From: an uncultured Bacteroides sp.
GTDB lineage: Bacteria; Bacteroidota; Bacteroidia; Bacteroidales; Bacteroidaceae
Assembly: GCA_944321465.1 (NCBI GenBank)
Contig: CALULL010000008.1
Span: 51,157-115,156 of the forward strand
Direction of reading: 5' to 3'
Length of the DNA stretch: 64,000 nucleotides
Position numbers and translations under genes: made by a program. Numbering within the stretch: position 1 is the stretch's first letter; every line of letters starts with the position of its first letter. A model generated the notes under the pieces. The model did not search any database. It was not told the DNA's origin and saw only the letters and a list, made by a program, of their open reading frames with translations. Below, piece after piece: positions 8,452 to 17,846 of the stretch.

Positions 8452-10269
8452 CTACATCCGCTCGGGCACTTCGATGCCCAGCAGGCCCATGCCCAAGCGG
8501 ACTATCTTGGCCACCTCCTGCGACAGGGCGAGGCGGAAGAGCTTGAGGGCGTTGTCCTCCTCGCGCAGGATGCTGTAGTCGTGGTAGAACTGGTTGTATT
8601 CCTTCACCAGGTCGTAGCAGTAGTTGGCTATGAGCGAGGGACTGTAGTCCTGGCCTGCCTGGCGCACTGTGGCGGCAAAGTCGGACAGCATCTGCACCAG
8701 TCCTTCTTCCTTGGCGCTCAGCGTGGCGCCGGCCGGCAGGCTGGAGGGCACCTCGATGCCTGCCTCGGCAGCCTTGCGCAGCACCGAGCGGATGCGGGCG
8801 TAGGTGTACTGTATGAAGGGGCCCGTGTTGCCGTTGAAGTCGATGGACTCCCGGGGGTTGAAGGTCATGTTCTTGCGTGCGTCTACCTTCAGGATGAAAT
8901 ACTTCAGGGCACCCAGTCCCACGATGCGGGCAATGTCGTCGGCCTCGGCCGGTGTCAGTCCTTCCAGCTTGCCCAGGTCGCCGCTGGTGGAGCGGGCGGT
9001 CTCTATCATCTCGGCCATGAGGTCGTCGGCATCCACCACGGTTCCCTCGCGGCTCTTCATCTTGCCCTCGGGCAGCTCCACCATGCCGTAGGAGAAGTGT
9101 ACAAGGCTCTTGCCCCATTCGAAGCCCAGGCGGTCGAGCAGGATGCTGAGCACCTGGAAGTGGTAGTTCTGCTCGTTGCCCACGACGTAAATCATCTTGT
9201 CGATGGGGTAGTCGGCAAACCGCTGTTCGGCGGTGCCGATGTCCTGAGTCATGTAGACCGAGGTGCCGTCCGAGCGCAGCAGCAGTTTCTGGTCGAGTCC
9301 GTCGCCGGTGAGGTCGGCCCACACGGAGCCGTCGTCCTTGCGGTAGAACAGACCCTTCTCCAGCCCTTCGAGCACCTTCTTCTTGCCCTCGAGGTAGGTC
9401 TCGGACTCGTAGTATATCTTGTCGAACGTTACGCCCATCATGCGGTAGGTCTCGTCGAACCCGGCGTAGACCCAATCGTTCATCTTCTTCCACAGCGCAC
9501 GCACCTCGGGGTCGCCTGCCTCCCATTTGACGAGCATCTCGCGGGCTTCCTTCATCAGGGGCGACTCGGCCTCGGCTCTGGCCTTGGCCTCTTCTTCGTC
9601 AAGGCCTTGGGCGCGGTACTTGGCTTCCAGTTCTTTCACCTCGGCCTTGTAGTGCTTGTCGAAGGCCACGTAGTAGTCGCCTATCAGGTGGTCGCCCTTC
9701 TTGCCGCTCGACTGGGGCGTTTCGCCGTTGCCGTACTTCAGCCATGCCAGCATGGACTTGCAGATGTGTATGCCGCGGTCGTTCACGATGTTGGTCTTCA
9801 CCACCCGGTTGCCGTTGGCGGCCAGTATGTTGGCCAAGGCGTTGCCCAGCAGGTTGTTGCGCACGTGTCCCAGGTGCAGGGGCTTGTTGGTGTTGGGCGA
9901 GGAATACTCTATCATCACCAGCGGCGACTGCGGGGTGGCCTCCGTCAGCCCGTAGGTGTCGTTGGCGCGGATGTGGTTGAGCAGTTCTATCCACATGGCC
10001 GAGTCAATGGTCAGGTTCAGGAAACCCTTGATGACGTTGAAGGCGGCTACGGCCGGCTCGTTGTCCTTCAGGTACTGGCCTATCTCTTGCGCCGTCTGCT
10101 CGGGGCTTTTGCGCGAAAGGCGCAGGAAGGGGAACACCACCAGCGTGAGGTGGCCTTCAAACTCGCGTTTGGTCTTTTGCAGTTGCACCTGCTCGGGTTG
10201 CACGTCTTGTCCGTAGAGGGCCTTGAGGCCGTTTGCGACAGCGGTTGCTAATCTTGTTTCTATGTTCAT
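8452..10269 (-). CDS. argS: Arginyl-tRNA synthetase
   Basis: It charges tRNA-Arg. The start at 10269 (MNIETRLATA) gives 605 residues, normal for ArgS; the upstream extension crosses the -7 box. The class I HIGH motif is HLGH at 132-135 within SSPNTNKPLHLGH, and the C-terminal anticodon-binding domain is complete, with YDLVKEYNQFYHDYSIL. A fitting neighbour, tRNA-Arg(CCU), lies about 7 kb away. Confidence 0.97.
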   Translation of the reverse strand: MNIETRLATAVANGLKALYGQDVQPEQVQLQKTKREFEGHLTLVVFPFLRLSRKSPEQTAQEIGQYLKDNEPAVAAFNVIKGFLNLTIDSAMWIELLNHIRANDTYGLTEATPQSPLVMIEYSSPNTNKPLHLGHVRNNLLGNALANILAANGNRVVKTNIVNDRGIHICKSMLAWLKYGNGETPQSSGKKGDHLIGDYYVAFDKHYKAEVKELEAKYRAQGLDEEEAKARAEAESPLMKEAREMLVKWEAGDPEVRALWKKMNDWVYAGFDETYRMMGVTFDKIYYESETYLEGKKKVLEGLEKGLFYRKDDGSVWADLTGDGLDQKLLLRSDGTSVYMTQDIGTAEQRFADYPIDKMIYVVGNEQNYHFQVLSILLDRLGFEWGKSLVHFSYGMVELPEGKMKSREGTVVDADDLMAEMIETARSTSGDLGKLEGLTPAEADDIARIVGLGALKYFILKVDARKNMTFNPRESIDFNGNTGPFIQYTYARIRSVLRKAAEAGIEVPSSLPAGATLSAKEEGLVQMLSDFAATVRQAGQDYSPSLIANYCYDLVKEYNQFYHDYSILREEDNALKLFRLALSQEVAKIVRLGMGLLGIEVPERM

Positions 10270-10362
10270 GATTTTTTGCGAAATAATGTTTCTTGCCGAT
10301 GTCCGTGCGGGCAGGGTGCGCCCGTCGGGCCGTCCGCTATGGCCGGACGGAGGTTGCGGGTG

Positions 10363-10370
10363 CAAACTTA
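10363..10370 (-). promoter_or_regulatory. -7 box for argS
   Basis: The minus strand reads TAAGTTTG, 93 bases upstream of the argS start. No clear -33 element is visible. Confidence 0.5.
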
Positions 10371-10500
10371 GGGAAAAATCTGCGATTTTCTATTGCCGCC
10401 GGGGCAAAAAGCGTCGGGATGCCGCCAGCCGGCAGCTTGTCGGCCCTGGTGGCTGGCGGGGACCGGTGTGCCGGGGCGGGACGGTATGGGGTGTGCTGCA

Positions 10501-10585
10501 GGCGGGCGCACCTGTGCCCGCGCGGTGGCGCAGGTGTGTCGGCACGGTGGCGCGGGTGTGCCCGCAAGGGGGCATGCCTATGGTG
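10501..10585. repeat. 22-bp-period repeat array, locus B
   Basis: Cores GCGCACC (10506), GCGCAGG (10528) and GCGCGGG (10550) are 22 bases apart; a decayed unit follows near 10572 and weaker ones may precede 10501. Orientation switches from CC to GG between the first two units. The array occupies the gap 10270-10780 between HU and argS, which otherwise holds only the argS -7 box. Confidence 0.75.
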
Positions 10586-10780
10586 GTTTGCAGGGGTAGG
10601 AGGGAGGGGCAGGCGGCGGGCGGGAGGGGCTGTGCGGAGCAGGCTCCGATGTCGGCACGGGCACGAAGACACGGTGCGGCCCGCCGGTGTGGGCCGATGG
10701 GCGTTGTGCCCCGGCGTGTGTGCTTCGTGCCCGTGGCTTTGTCGGCACGCGCCGTTTGCGTGCGCGTGTCCTTTGGGTTG

Positions 10781-11044
10781 TCAGAGGTCCAGTTCGGTTC
10801 CCGGCTTGAAGCGCACTACTTTCTTGGCCGGGATTTCGATGGATTGTCCGTTTGAGGGGTTCACCCCTTTGCGTGCGGCACGTTCGCTGATGCCGAATGT
10901 GCCAAAGCCCACGAGCGCCACTTTGTCGCCTTCCTTCAGGGCTGCGGTCACAGCCGCAATGAAGGCGTTCAGTGCTTTCGATGCGTCGGCCTTTGTCAAG
11001 CCGCTTTCGGCGGCCATAGCGTTAACAAGGTCTGCTTTGTTCAT
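10781..11044 (-). CDS. HU-family DNA-binding protein
   Basis: The 87-residue protein is a histone-like dimer that bends DNA and compacts the nucleoid. It shows the full family pattern: MNKADLVNAMA, the helix KADASKALNAFI, VGFGTFGISERAAR, the DNA-binding arm with GVNPSNGQSI, and VVRFKPGTELDL at the end. It is monocistronic with a strong promoter, as expected for an abundant protein. Confidence 0.95.
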   Translation of the reverse strand: MNKADLVNAMAAESGLTKADASKALNAFIAAVTAALKEGDKVALVGFGTFGISERAARKGVNPSNGQSIEIPAKKVVRFKPGTELDL

Positions 11045-11099
11045 AAAGATTTTGTTTATTGGTTACACAAAAGTTTTTCTCCCATAGTATGCTATGTCG

Positions 11100-11130
11100 C
11101 AAAAATAGGGCAATAAATCTAAACACCAAA
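11100..11130 (-). promoter_or_regulatory. Consensus promoter for the HU gene
   Basis: On the minus strand TTTG (11127-11130) and TATTTTTG (11100-11107) are separated by exactly 19 bases, one of the best matches to the Bacteroidales consensus in the window. Confidence 0.85.
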
Positions 11131-11213
11131 TAAAAACTTTGAAAAACTGTGCAAAGAGGTAAGAAAAAGTACCAGTGGAGATGGCGGGCTGACGGAAAAC
11201 AGATTTTTATTCG

Positions 11214-11221
11214 TACTTTTG
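11214..11221 (+). promoter_or_regulatory. -7 box for the rhomboid operon
   Basis: TACTTTTG matches TAnnTTTG and lies about 110 bases upstream of the first rhomboid gene. No good -33 element is seen. Confidence 0.5.
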
Positions 11222-11330
11222 CCACGCTTTTGGCCCTCCGGGGCAACCGGGCGGATGACGGAGCGGCGGCAGGCCGATGCGCGACAGCCTGTGTCGGCCG
11301 GGCCAAACCGTCGTAACCAATGGAATGCTT

Positions 11331-12071
11331 ATGTACTCAATGCCACCTGTAACCAAGAACCTGATTATCATTAACGTGCTGCTCTACCTCTGTACGCTGT
11401 TGGCCGAGCGGTATGGTTTCGCCTTGTCCGATTATCTGGGTCTGCACTTTTTCCTGTCGGACTACTTCAACCTGGCGCAACTGGTCACCTACATGTTCAT
11501 GCACGGTGGTTTCGTGCACTTGTTCTTCAACATGTTTTCCTTGTGGATGTTTGGCCGTATGCTGGAGCAGGTGTGGGGGCCGAAGCGCTTCCTGACGTTC
11601 TACCTGGTGTGCGGCATCGGGGCGGGGCTGGTGCAGGAGCTGTTCTACGCGGCCGACTATCTGCGCATGTCTCCCGACCTTGCTCCGTGGATGCTCGAAC
11701 AGGTCCACACGGACGAGGCCAAGGCCATTTTGCACCAGGGCATGAACTACGTCGACCCCGCGCTGGGCAAGCTGAACTTGCTGGTGAACAGCAGCACGGT
11801 GGGAGCGTCGGGCAGTGTCTACGGCATACTGCTGGGCTTCGGCATGCTGTTCCCCAATATGCCCCTGTTCCTCATGTTCATTCCCTTTCCCATCAAGGCC
11901 AAGTACATGGTGGGCGGTTATGCCGTGCTCGAACTGCTGTTGGGGCTGAGCAATAATCCGGGCGACCCGGTGGCTCACTTTGCCCACTTGGGCGGCATGC
12001 TCTTTGCCTTCCTGCTGATATTATACTGGAAACGAAAAAACCGGAACAACAATGGGTTCTATTATAACTGA
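11331..12071 (+). CDS. Rhomboid-family intramembrane serine protease
   Basis: Rhomboids cleave membrane proteins within the bilayer. From the start at 11331 (alternatives 11325 and 11340) the product has 246 residues and about six membrane segments. The active-site serine is S160 in GASGSVYG and the partner His is H219 in AHLGG; both are intact. The conserved loop after the first helix has FMHGGFVHLFFNM. The gene overlaps the next rhomboid gene by 20 bases, so the two are translationally coupled. Substrates are unknown. Confidence 0.9.
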   Translation: MYSMPPVTKNLIIINVLLYLCTLLAERYGFALSDYLGLHFFLSDYFNLAQLVTYMFMHGGFVHLFFNMFSLWMFGRMLEQVWGPKRFLTFYLVCGIGAGLVQELFYAADYLRMSPDLAPWMLEQVHTDEAKAILHQGMNYVDPALGKLNLLVNSSTVGASGSVYGILLGFGMLFPNMPLFLMFIPFPIKAKYMVGGYAVLELLLGLSNNPGDPVAHFAHLGGMLFAFLLILYWKRKNRNNNGFYYN

Positions 12072-12960
12072 ACTGAGGGAGAAGTTCCGCAGGGGCGATG
12101 TCTGCCTGCAACTTATATATATAAATGTAGGGGTGTTCGTGCTGGTGCAGCTGGCACAGGTGTTGCTGATGCTCTTCAATCGCCAGCTGGGCGACGTGTT
12201 GCTGTGGCTGGAGTTGCCCGCTTCGTTCGTCAGGTGGGTAGTGCAGCCGTGGTCGCTCGTCACGTACATGTTTCTCCACGTGGGGTGGATGCACATATTG
12301 TTCAACATGCTGTGGCTCTATTGGTTCGGCCAGCTGTTCCTGCATTTCTTCTCGGCGCGTCACCTGCTGGGGCTTTATGTGCTGGGAGGACTGTGCGGAG
12401 GTGCGCTCTACATGCTGGCGTTCAATGTCTTTCCCTACTTTCGGCAGTCGGTGGACTACGCTTTCCTGCTGGGGGCTTCGGCCTCGGTGCTGGCCATTGT
12501 GATGGCTCCGGCCTACCGTGCGCCCAACTTCACGGTGAGGCTGTTTCTTTTCGGCAACGTCCGGTTGAAGTATCTGGCTCTGGCAACCATCCTGCTCGAC
12601 CTGCTGCTTATCACCTCGGGCAACGCCGGGGGGCATATTGCCCACTTGGGAGGCGCGTTGGCCGGGCTGTGGTTTGCCGTCGGCTTGTCGAAGGGGCATG
12701 ACCGGACGGCGTGGATAAACCGTGTGCTCGATGCCTTGAAGTCGCTGGTGCGTCCGGGCCGCCGAAAGCCGAAGATGAAACTGCGCTACGGAGGCGGGGG
12801 CGGCAGTACGGCCGGGCGGCAGCAGGATTACGACTACAATGCGCGTAAGAAGGCCCGGGAGGAAGAAGTGGACCGCATATTGGAAAAACTGAAGAAATCG
12901 GGCTACGAGAGCCTGACCGCCGATGAGAAGAAGACCCTGTTCGATGCCAGCAAACGCTGA
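12052..12960 (+). CDS. Second rhomboid-family protease with C-terminal cytoplasmic tail
   Basis: The 302-residue protein has a rhomboid core with FLHVGWMHILFNMLWLYWFG, serine S143 in GASASVLA and His H198 in AHLGG. It differs from its neighbour in carrying an extra tail (about 215-302): a Gly-rich linker, then a charged helical segment KAREEEVDRILEKLKKSGY, as in other Bacteroidetes rhomboids. It overlaps the upstream rhomboid gene, pointing to a paired or heteromeric function, which is inference. Confidence 0.9.
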   Translation: MGSIITELREKFRRGDVCLQLIYINVGVFVLVQLAQVLLMLFNRQLGDVLLWLELPASFVRWVVQPWSLVTYMFLHVGWMHILFNMLWLYWFGQLFLHFFSARHLLGLYVLGGLCGGALYMLAFNVFPYFRQSVDYAFLLGASASVLAIVMAPAYRAPNFTVRLFLFGNVRLKYLALATILLDLLLITSGNAGGHIAHLGGALAGLWFAVGLSKGHDRTAWINRVLDALKSLVRPGRRKPKMKLRYGGGGGSTAGRQQDYDYNARKKAREEEVDRILEKLKKSGYESLTADEKKTLFDASKR

Positions 12961-12990
12961 GCGCAGACCACAGGGAGAAGGAGAAGAAGT

Positions 12991-14085
12991 ATGAGACACT
13001 TGGGACGCATGGTCTTTGCCTTGCTGCTTGCCGTCAACGGAGTGCTGGCCGGGCTGCTGCTGCTTTCGGCCTACAGTCCGTATGTCGACCCCGTGGCCCA
13101 TCCGTTGCGCTCTTGTCTGGGGCTGGCGTTTCCCGTATTCCTGCTGGCCGATGTCCTGTTTCTGGTTTTCTGGCTGGCGTTGAGGTGTTGGCGTGCGGCT
13201 CTGTTGCCCTTGGCGGCGGTTCTGCTGTGTAGCGGTCAGGTGCGTACGTATTTCCCGCTGCGTCTGGGTGGCCAGGAAGTGCCCGAAGGCAGCATCAAGT
13301 TGCTTTCCTACAACGTAATGTGCTTCGGGTGGCATCGGAAGGCCGACGGGCCAAGCCCCATTCTGGAGTATCTCGGGAAGAGCGGTGCCGACGTGCTGTG
13401 TTTGCAGGAGTATCTGGAAGTGGAGTCGTCGGGTTACCTGTCGCGCAAGGACATAGAGAAAGCTCTTTCGGCTTATCCCTATCATTGTGTGCACGCGGTG
13501 GGAAAGGCACGTCGTAACCACGTGGCCTGCTACTCGAAGTTTCCTATCTTGTCGGCCCGCAGGCTGGAGTATGGCAGCTCGGCCAACGGCTCGGTGGCTT
13601 ACAAACTGAAGGTGGGAAAGGATACCCTGACACTGATAAACAACCACTTGGAGTCGAACAAACTGACTGCTGAGGACAAGAGCGTCTATGCCGATATGCT
13701 GCGCGACCCCGAGGCCGAAAAGGTGAAAAGCGGTACCCGCCTGCTGGCAGGCAAACTGGCCGAGGCCTCGGCCCTGCGTGCCCCGCAGGCCGACAGCATC
13801 GCTGCCGAGACGGCACGGTGCGGACGGCGCAGGGTGGTAGTGTGTGGCGACTTCAACGACTCGCCTGTCTCTTATACACACCGGGTGGCCTGCGAGGGAA
13901 TGAAGGACGCTTTCGTGCAGTCGGGGTGCGGGCTGGGCATCTCGTACAACCGCAACCGTTTCTATTTCCGTATCGACCACATCCTTTACAGTCCCGACCT
14001 GCAAGCCTATCGCTGTACGGTGGACCGCTCGATAAAGGCATCCGACCATTATCCCATCTGGTGTTACCTGTCCTGGCGCAGCTGA
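12991..14085 (+). CDS. Membrane-anchored endonuclease/exonuclease/phosphatase-family protein
   Basis: The 364-residue protein has three N-terminal membrane segments (to about residue 85) followed by an EEP metal-dependent hydrolase domain. Catalytic motifs are present in order: LLSYNVM, LCLQEYLE, INNHLES, VVCGDFNDSP, and IDHILYS with SDHYPIW. Family members cleave DNA, RNA, phospholipids or inositol phosphates; the periplasmic or cytoplasmic facing and substrate are unknown. A GGAGAAG sequence precedes the start. It follows the rhomboids by 30 bases in the same operon. Confidence 0.88.
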   Translation: MRHLGRMVFALLLAVNGVLAGLLLLSAYSPYVDPVAHPLRSCLGLAFPVFLLADVLFLVFWLALRCWRAALLPLAAVLLCSGQVRTYFPLRLGGQEVPEGSIKLLSYNVMCFGWHRKADGPSPILEYLGKSGADVLCLQEYLEVESSGYLSRKDIEKALSAYPYHCVHAVGKARRNHVACYSKFPILSARRLEYGSSANGSVAYKLKVGKDTLTLINNHLESNKLTAEDKSVYADMLRDPEAEKVKSGTRLLAGKLAEASALRAPQADSIAAETARCGRRRVVVCGDFNDSPVSYTHRVACEGMKDAFVQSGCGLGISYNRNRFYFRIDHILYSPDLQAYRCTVDRSIKASDHYPIWCYLSWRS

Positions 14086-14167
14086 CGGCATCGGCCTTGC
14101 GTCCAAGCATTTCGGCCTCGTGGTTAAAAAATAGATAAAGGAAGTAAGGGATGTAAAAATAAAGACG

Positions 14168-14175
14168 TATATTTG
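14168..14175 (+). promoter_or_regulatory. -7 box for secDF
   Basis: TATATTTG matches TAnnTTTG, 58 bases upstream of the secDF start. Confidence 0.6.
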
Positions 14176-14233
14176 CAGCCTTATAACAGTGGAAATCAAT
14201 TAACAATGTAATTAATAAAAAACAAAGAGAAAC

Positions 14234-17233
14234 ATGCAAAACAAAGGACTTGTAAAACTTTTTGCGTTGTTGCTGACGCTGGTTTGCGTGTTCTACCTCT
14301 CTTTCTCGTTTGTGACACGGCACTATGCCAACAAGGCGCGTGAAGTTGCGAACGGAGACCCGCAGGTGGAGCAGCATTACCTCGATTCTCTGGCCAACGA
14401 GCCGGTGTATTTCGGCAACTGGACGCTGAAAGACTGTCGCGAGATGGAAATCAGTTTGGGTTTGGACCTGAAGGGCGGTATGAACGTCATCCTCGAGGTC
14501 TCGGTTCCCGATGTTATCAGAGCATTGGCCGACAACAAACCCGACGAGGCTTTCAACCAAGCACTGGCCAACGCTGCCAAACAGGCAATTACGAGCCAGG
14601 ACGACGTGATAACACTGTTTATAAGAGAGTACCAGCGTTTGGCTCCTGACGGTAGCTTGGCCGAAATCTTTGCAACGCAGCAACTGAAGGACAAAGTGAA
14701 CCAGAAGTCGACCGATGCCGAAATAGAAAGAGTGCTGCGCTCCGAGGTGAAGGCGGCGATTGCCAACTCCTACAACGTGCTCAGTACCCGTATCGACCGC
14801 TTTGGAGTGGTTCAGCCCAACATCCAGAATCTTGAGGACAAGATGGGGCGCATCATGGTGGAGCTGCCGGGCATTAAGGAGCCGGAACGTGTAAGAAAAT
14901 TGCTACAAGGCTCGGCTAACTTGGAGTTCTGGGAAACATACGATGCCAAAGACATTACACCTTACCTGCAAACCGCCAACGCCAAGTTGCGCGACATGCA
15001 GGCCGAGCAAGGCAATGCCGAACAGGACACTGCAACTGCTACAGCCGCTGAGCCCGTTCCCGCGCAAAGTGCCGCCGACAGCATTGCTGCCGCTCTGAAG
15101 GGCACACAGCCGCAGGAGGACAACGCCAGCTACGAACAGTACAAGAAGGAAAATCCCCTTTTGGCTGTTCTGCAGCCCAACATGAGCGGCGTGGGACCGG
15201 TTGTAGGTTACGCCAATTACAGAGATACTGCTGAGGTGAACAGACTTTTGGCTATGCCCGAAGTGCGCACTTCTCTGCCGCGCGACTTGCGCCTGAAGTG
15301 GGGCGTATCGGGCGTGGACAAGGCGCAGCAGACGTTCGAACTCTACGCCATCCGTTCGACCGAGCGCAACGGACGCGCTCCCCTTGAGGGCGACGTGGTG
15401 ACCGACGCGACCAGCGAGTACGACCAGAGCAACCGCCCTGCCGTAGGCATGGTGATGAATACCGACGGTTCTCGCCGCTGGGCACAGCTCACCAAGCAGA
15501 ACATCGGCAAGAGCATAGCCATTGTCCTTGATGGTTACGTGTACTCCGCGCCGACGGTGAACAACGAGATTACGGGCGGACGTTCGCAAATCACCGGAAA
15601 CTTCACTCCCGAAGAAGCCAAAGACCTGGCCAACGTGCTGAAGTCCGGTAAGATGCCTGCTCCGGCACACATCGTTCAGGAGGATATCGTAGGCCCCTCG
15701 CTTGGACAGGAGTCTATCAACGCCGGCATCATCTCTTGCATCGTGGCCTTCATCCTTCTGATGGTTTACGTTTGCTCCATGTACGGCTTCACCGCAGGTA
15801 TGGTTGCCAACGGTGCCCTGCTGCTTAACATGTTCTTCACGCTCGGCATCCTGACATCGTTCCAGGCCGCCCTCACCATGTCGGGTATCGCCGGTCTGGT
15901 GTTGTCGCTGGGTATGGCGGTCGATGCCAACGTGCTTATTTTCGAGCGCACCAAGGAAGAACTGCGTGGGGGCAAAGGCGTGAAACAAGCCTTGGTCGAC
16001 GGTTACTCCAACGCCTTCTCGGCAATCTTCGACTCCAACTTCACCTCCATCATTACGGGTATCATCCTGTTCTACTTCGGTACGGGTCCTATCCGCGGAT
16101 TTGCCACGACGCTTATCATCGGTATTGCCATTTCGTTCTTCACAGCCGTGTTTATGACTCGTCTGGTGTTCGAACACTTTATGAAGAAGGACAAGTGGCT
16201 GAACCTGACGTTTGACACGCCCCTGTCCCGTAACGTGTTGCAGGATACGCACTACGACTTTATGAGACGCAACCGTACGTGGCTCACTACTGCCCTTGCC
16301 ATTGTGGTGGTTTGTCTTGGTTTCCTCTTTACCCGTGGGCTTAGCGAGAGCATTGACTTCACCGGAGGCCGCAACTATCAGGTACGTTTCGAGCAGTCCA
16401 TCGAACCTGAGCAGGTGCGCGAACTCTTGGAGGGCCAGCTCGAAGATGCCAACGTGACGGTAATCGCCATCGGAACCGACGGCAAGACCGTGCGCATCAG
16501 CACCAACTACCGCATCAACGAGGAGGGCAATAACGTCGACACCGAGATAGAAGCCAAACTCTATGAGTGCCTCAAGCCGTTGCTCACGCAGAACATCTCG
16601 CTGGAGACCTTCATCGACCGCGACAACCACACCGGCGGCAGCATCATCAGCTCGCAGAAGGTGGGTCCGAGCATTGCCGACGAAATAAAGGTGGCAGCCG
16701 TCTGGGCCGTTGTCTTCGCCCTGCTTGCCATCGGCCTCTACATCCTGTTCCGTTTCCGCAGCATCGCCTACAGTGTCGGCTCCATTGCCGCCCTGGCGTT
16801 CGACACCATCCTGATACTTGGCGTTTACTCTATGTTCTGGGGCATCCTGCCGTTCTCCATGGAGATAGACCAGACGTTTATCGGTGCCATACTGACGGCC
16901 ATCGGTTACTCCATCAACGACAAGGTGGTGATTTTCGACCGTGTGCGCGAATACTTCCACCTCTACCCGAAGCGTGACAAGTTCACCTTGTTCAACGACT
17001 CGCTGAACTCCACACTGACGCGTACGTTGTACACCGGTTCGTCCACGCTCATCGTGCTGGTCATCATCTTCATCCTGGGAGGTGAGTCCATCCGCAGCTT
17101 CTCGTTTGCCATGATTTTGGGTGTTGTGTTCGGTACGTTCTCTTCGTTGTTTGTCGCTTCGCCTGTGGCCTACTACATTATGCGTAAGAACAGTGCCGCT
17201 CCGGCAGAGAAAGCCATCGGAGGCCAGAAGTAA
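14234..17233 (+). CDS. secDF: Protein translocase subunit SecDF (natural fusion)
   Basis: SecD and SecF use the proton gradient to help SecYEG move proteins across the inner membrane. Here both are one 999-residue chain, the usual arrangement in Bacteroidetes. The SecD part has SLGLDLKGGMNVILEV (75-90), a large periplasmic P1 region and a five-helix membrane block with GLVLSLGMAVDANVLIFER. The SecF part begins near residue 655 and has SIDFTGG and GYSINDKVVIFDRVRE. It is monocistronic with its own promoter and terminator. Confidence 0.97.
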   Translation: MQNKGLVKLFALLLTLVCVFYLSFSFVTRHYANKAREVANGDPQVEQHYLDSLANEPVYFGNWTLKDCREMEISLGLDLKGGMNVILEVSVPDVIRALADNKPDEAFNQALANAAKQAITSQDDVITLFIREYQRLAPDGSLAEIFATQQLKDKVNQKSTDAEIERVLRSEVKAAIANSYNVLSTRIDRFGVVQPNIQNLEDKMGRIMVELPGIKEPERVRKLLQGSANLEFWETYDAKDITPYLQTANAKLRDMQAEQGNAEQDTATATAAEPVPAQSAADSIAAALKGTQPQEDNASYEQYKKENPLLAVLQPNMSGVGPVVGYANYRDTAEVNRLLAMPEVRTSLPRDLRLKWGVSGVDKAQQTFELYAIRSTERNGRAPLEGDVVTDATSEYDQSNRPAVGMVMNTDGSRRWAQLTKQNIGKSIAIVLDGYVYSAPTVNNEITGGRSQITGNFTPEEAKDLANVLKSGKMPAPAHIVQEDIVGPSLGQESINAGIISCIVAFILLMVYVCSMYGFTAGMVANGALLLNMFFTLGILTSFQAALTMSGIAGLVLSLGMAVDANVLIFERTKEELRGGKGVKQALVDGYSNAFSAIFDSNFTSIITGIILFYFGTGPIRGFATTLIIGIAISFFTAVFMTRLVFEHFMKKDKWLNLTFDTPLSRNVLQDTHYDFMRRNRTWLTTALAIVVVCLGFLFTRGLSESIDFTGGRNYQVRFEQSIEPEQVRELLEGQLEDANVTVIAIGTDGKTVRISTNYRINEEGNNVDTEIEAKLYECLKPLLTQNISLETFIDRDNHTGGSIISSQKVGPSIADEIKVAAVWAVVFALLAIGLYILFRFRSIAYSVGSIAALAFDTILILGVYSMFWGILPFSMEIDQTFIGAILTAIGYSINDKVVIFDRVREYFHLYPKRDKFTLFNDSLNSTLTRTLYTGSSTLIVLVIIFILGGESIRSFSFAMILGVVFGTFSSLFVASPVAYYIMRKNSAAPAEKAIGGQK

Positions 17234-17264
17234 GCAAGACTGTTCAGCTGACTGAAATCCTATA

Positions 17265-17299
17265 GACGACGGGCGGCCTTGTGGTCGCCCGTCGTTGTT
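17265..17299 (+). terminator. Terminator of secDF
   Basis: ACGACGGGCG (17266-17275) pairs exactly with CGCCCGTCGT (17286-17295) and is followed by a weak T-rich stretch. It lies 32 bases after the secDF stop. Confidence 0.7.
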
Positions 17300-17380
17300 C
17301 CGGGAGGGTATGTGCCTTTGCAGGCGCGTGCCCTCCCGGTTGCGTTTGTGTGCGTCGGTCGGTGAACGGCTTTCCTTTCC

Positions 17381-17470
17381 TGCGGGCACAGGTACGCCCG
17401 CCGGCTGGCAGTCCTGCACCCCTGCGGGGGCGTACCTGTGCCCGCAGGGAGGGAAAGGTTCGCACCTGTG
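17381..17470. repeat. 22-bp-period repeat array, locus C
   Basis: Cores GCACAGG (17386), GCAGTCC (17408), GCGTACC (17430) and GGAAAGG (17452) are each 22 bases apart, with orientation GG, CC, CC, GG. The array lies between the convergent 3' ends of secDF and tRNA-Arg. Confidence 0.75.
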
Positions 17471-17591
17471 GGCGTTCTTGTCGGTTGCTGTGGATGGGGT
17501 GGCTGGCGATGGCCTTGGTGTCCGTCCCGGGGCACGGGACGGTATGAAGACAAAGTTCCTCCTGCCAGCTTGTGCCGACAGGAGGAACTCG

Positions 17592-17663
17592 TAGCCTCGA
17601 GGGGAATCGAACCCCTATCTAAAGTTTAGGAAACTTCTATTCTATCCGTTGAACTACAAGGCC
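17592..17663 (-). tRNA. tRNA-Arg (anticodon CCT)
   Basis: The minus strand folds into a full cloverleaf of 72 bases: acceptor GGCCTTG with CGAGGCT (two G-U pairs), D arm GTTC/GAAT, anticodon loop TTCCTAA, T loop TTCGATT on an AGGGG/CCCCT stem, and discriminator A. CCA is not encoded. Anticodon CCU reads AGG. Confidence 0.95.
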
Positions 17664-17703
17664 AAAACGGTAGTAAAAGCGATAGCATAAGCCAATTCCG
17701 ATG

Positions 17704-17711
17704 CAAAGATA
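17704..17711 (-). promoter_or_regulatory. -7 box for tRNA-Arg
   Basis: TATCTTTG on the minus strand lies 40 bases upstream of the tRNA 5' end. Confidence 0.6.
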
Positions 17712-17762
17712 CTGCTTTTCACCGATTTTCCCATACGTTCGCAGATTTTCCCTCAAAAAAGC

Positions 17763-17793
17763 TTTGCCAATCCGATTAACTTTCCGACATTTG
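17763..17793 (+). promoter_or_regulatory. Promoter for korAB
   Basis: TTTG (17763-17766) and GACATTTG (17786-17793) are spaced by exactly 19 bases; the -7 box has one mismatch (G for T at its first position). It is 53 bases upstream of korA. Confidence 0.6.
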
Positions 17794-17846
17794 TGCGCCA
17801 AGCAAAACTTATTTGCTGTCTAATACTAAATTTATTAAATCATATT

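Noticed and set aside
10223-10855. Open frame between argS and HU
   Set aside because: It overlaps the argS 5' end, repeat locus B and the HU 3' end and has only low-complexity Arg/Gly/Ala/Cys content.
14903-17419. 838-codon antisense frame opposite secDF
   Set aside because: SecDF motifs span the plus strand throughout; the antisense frame has no recognisable feature.
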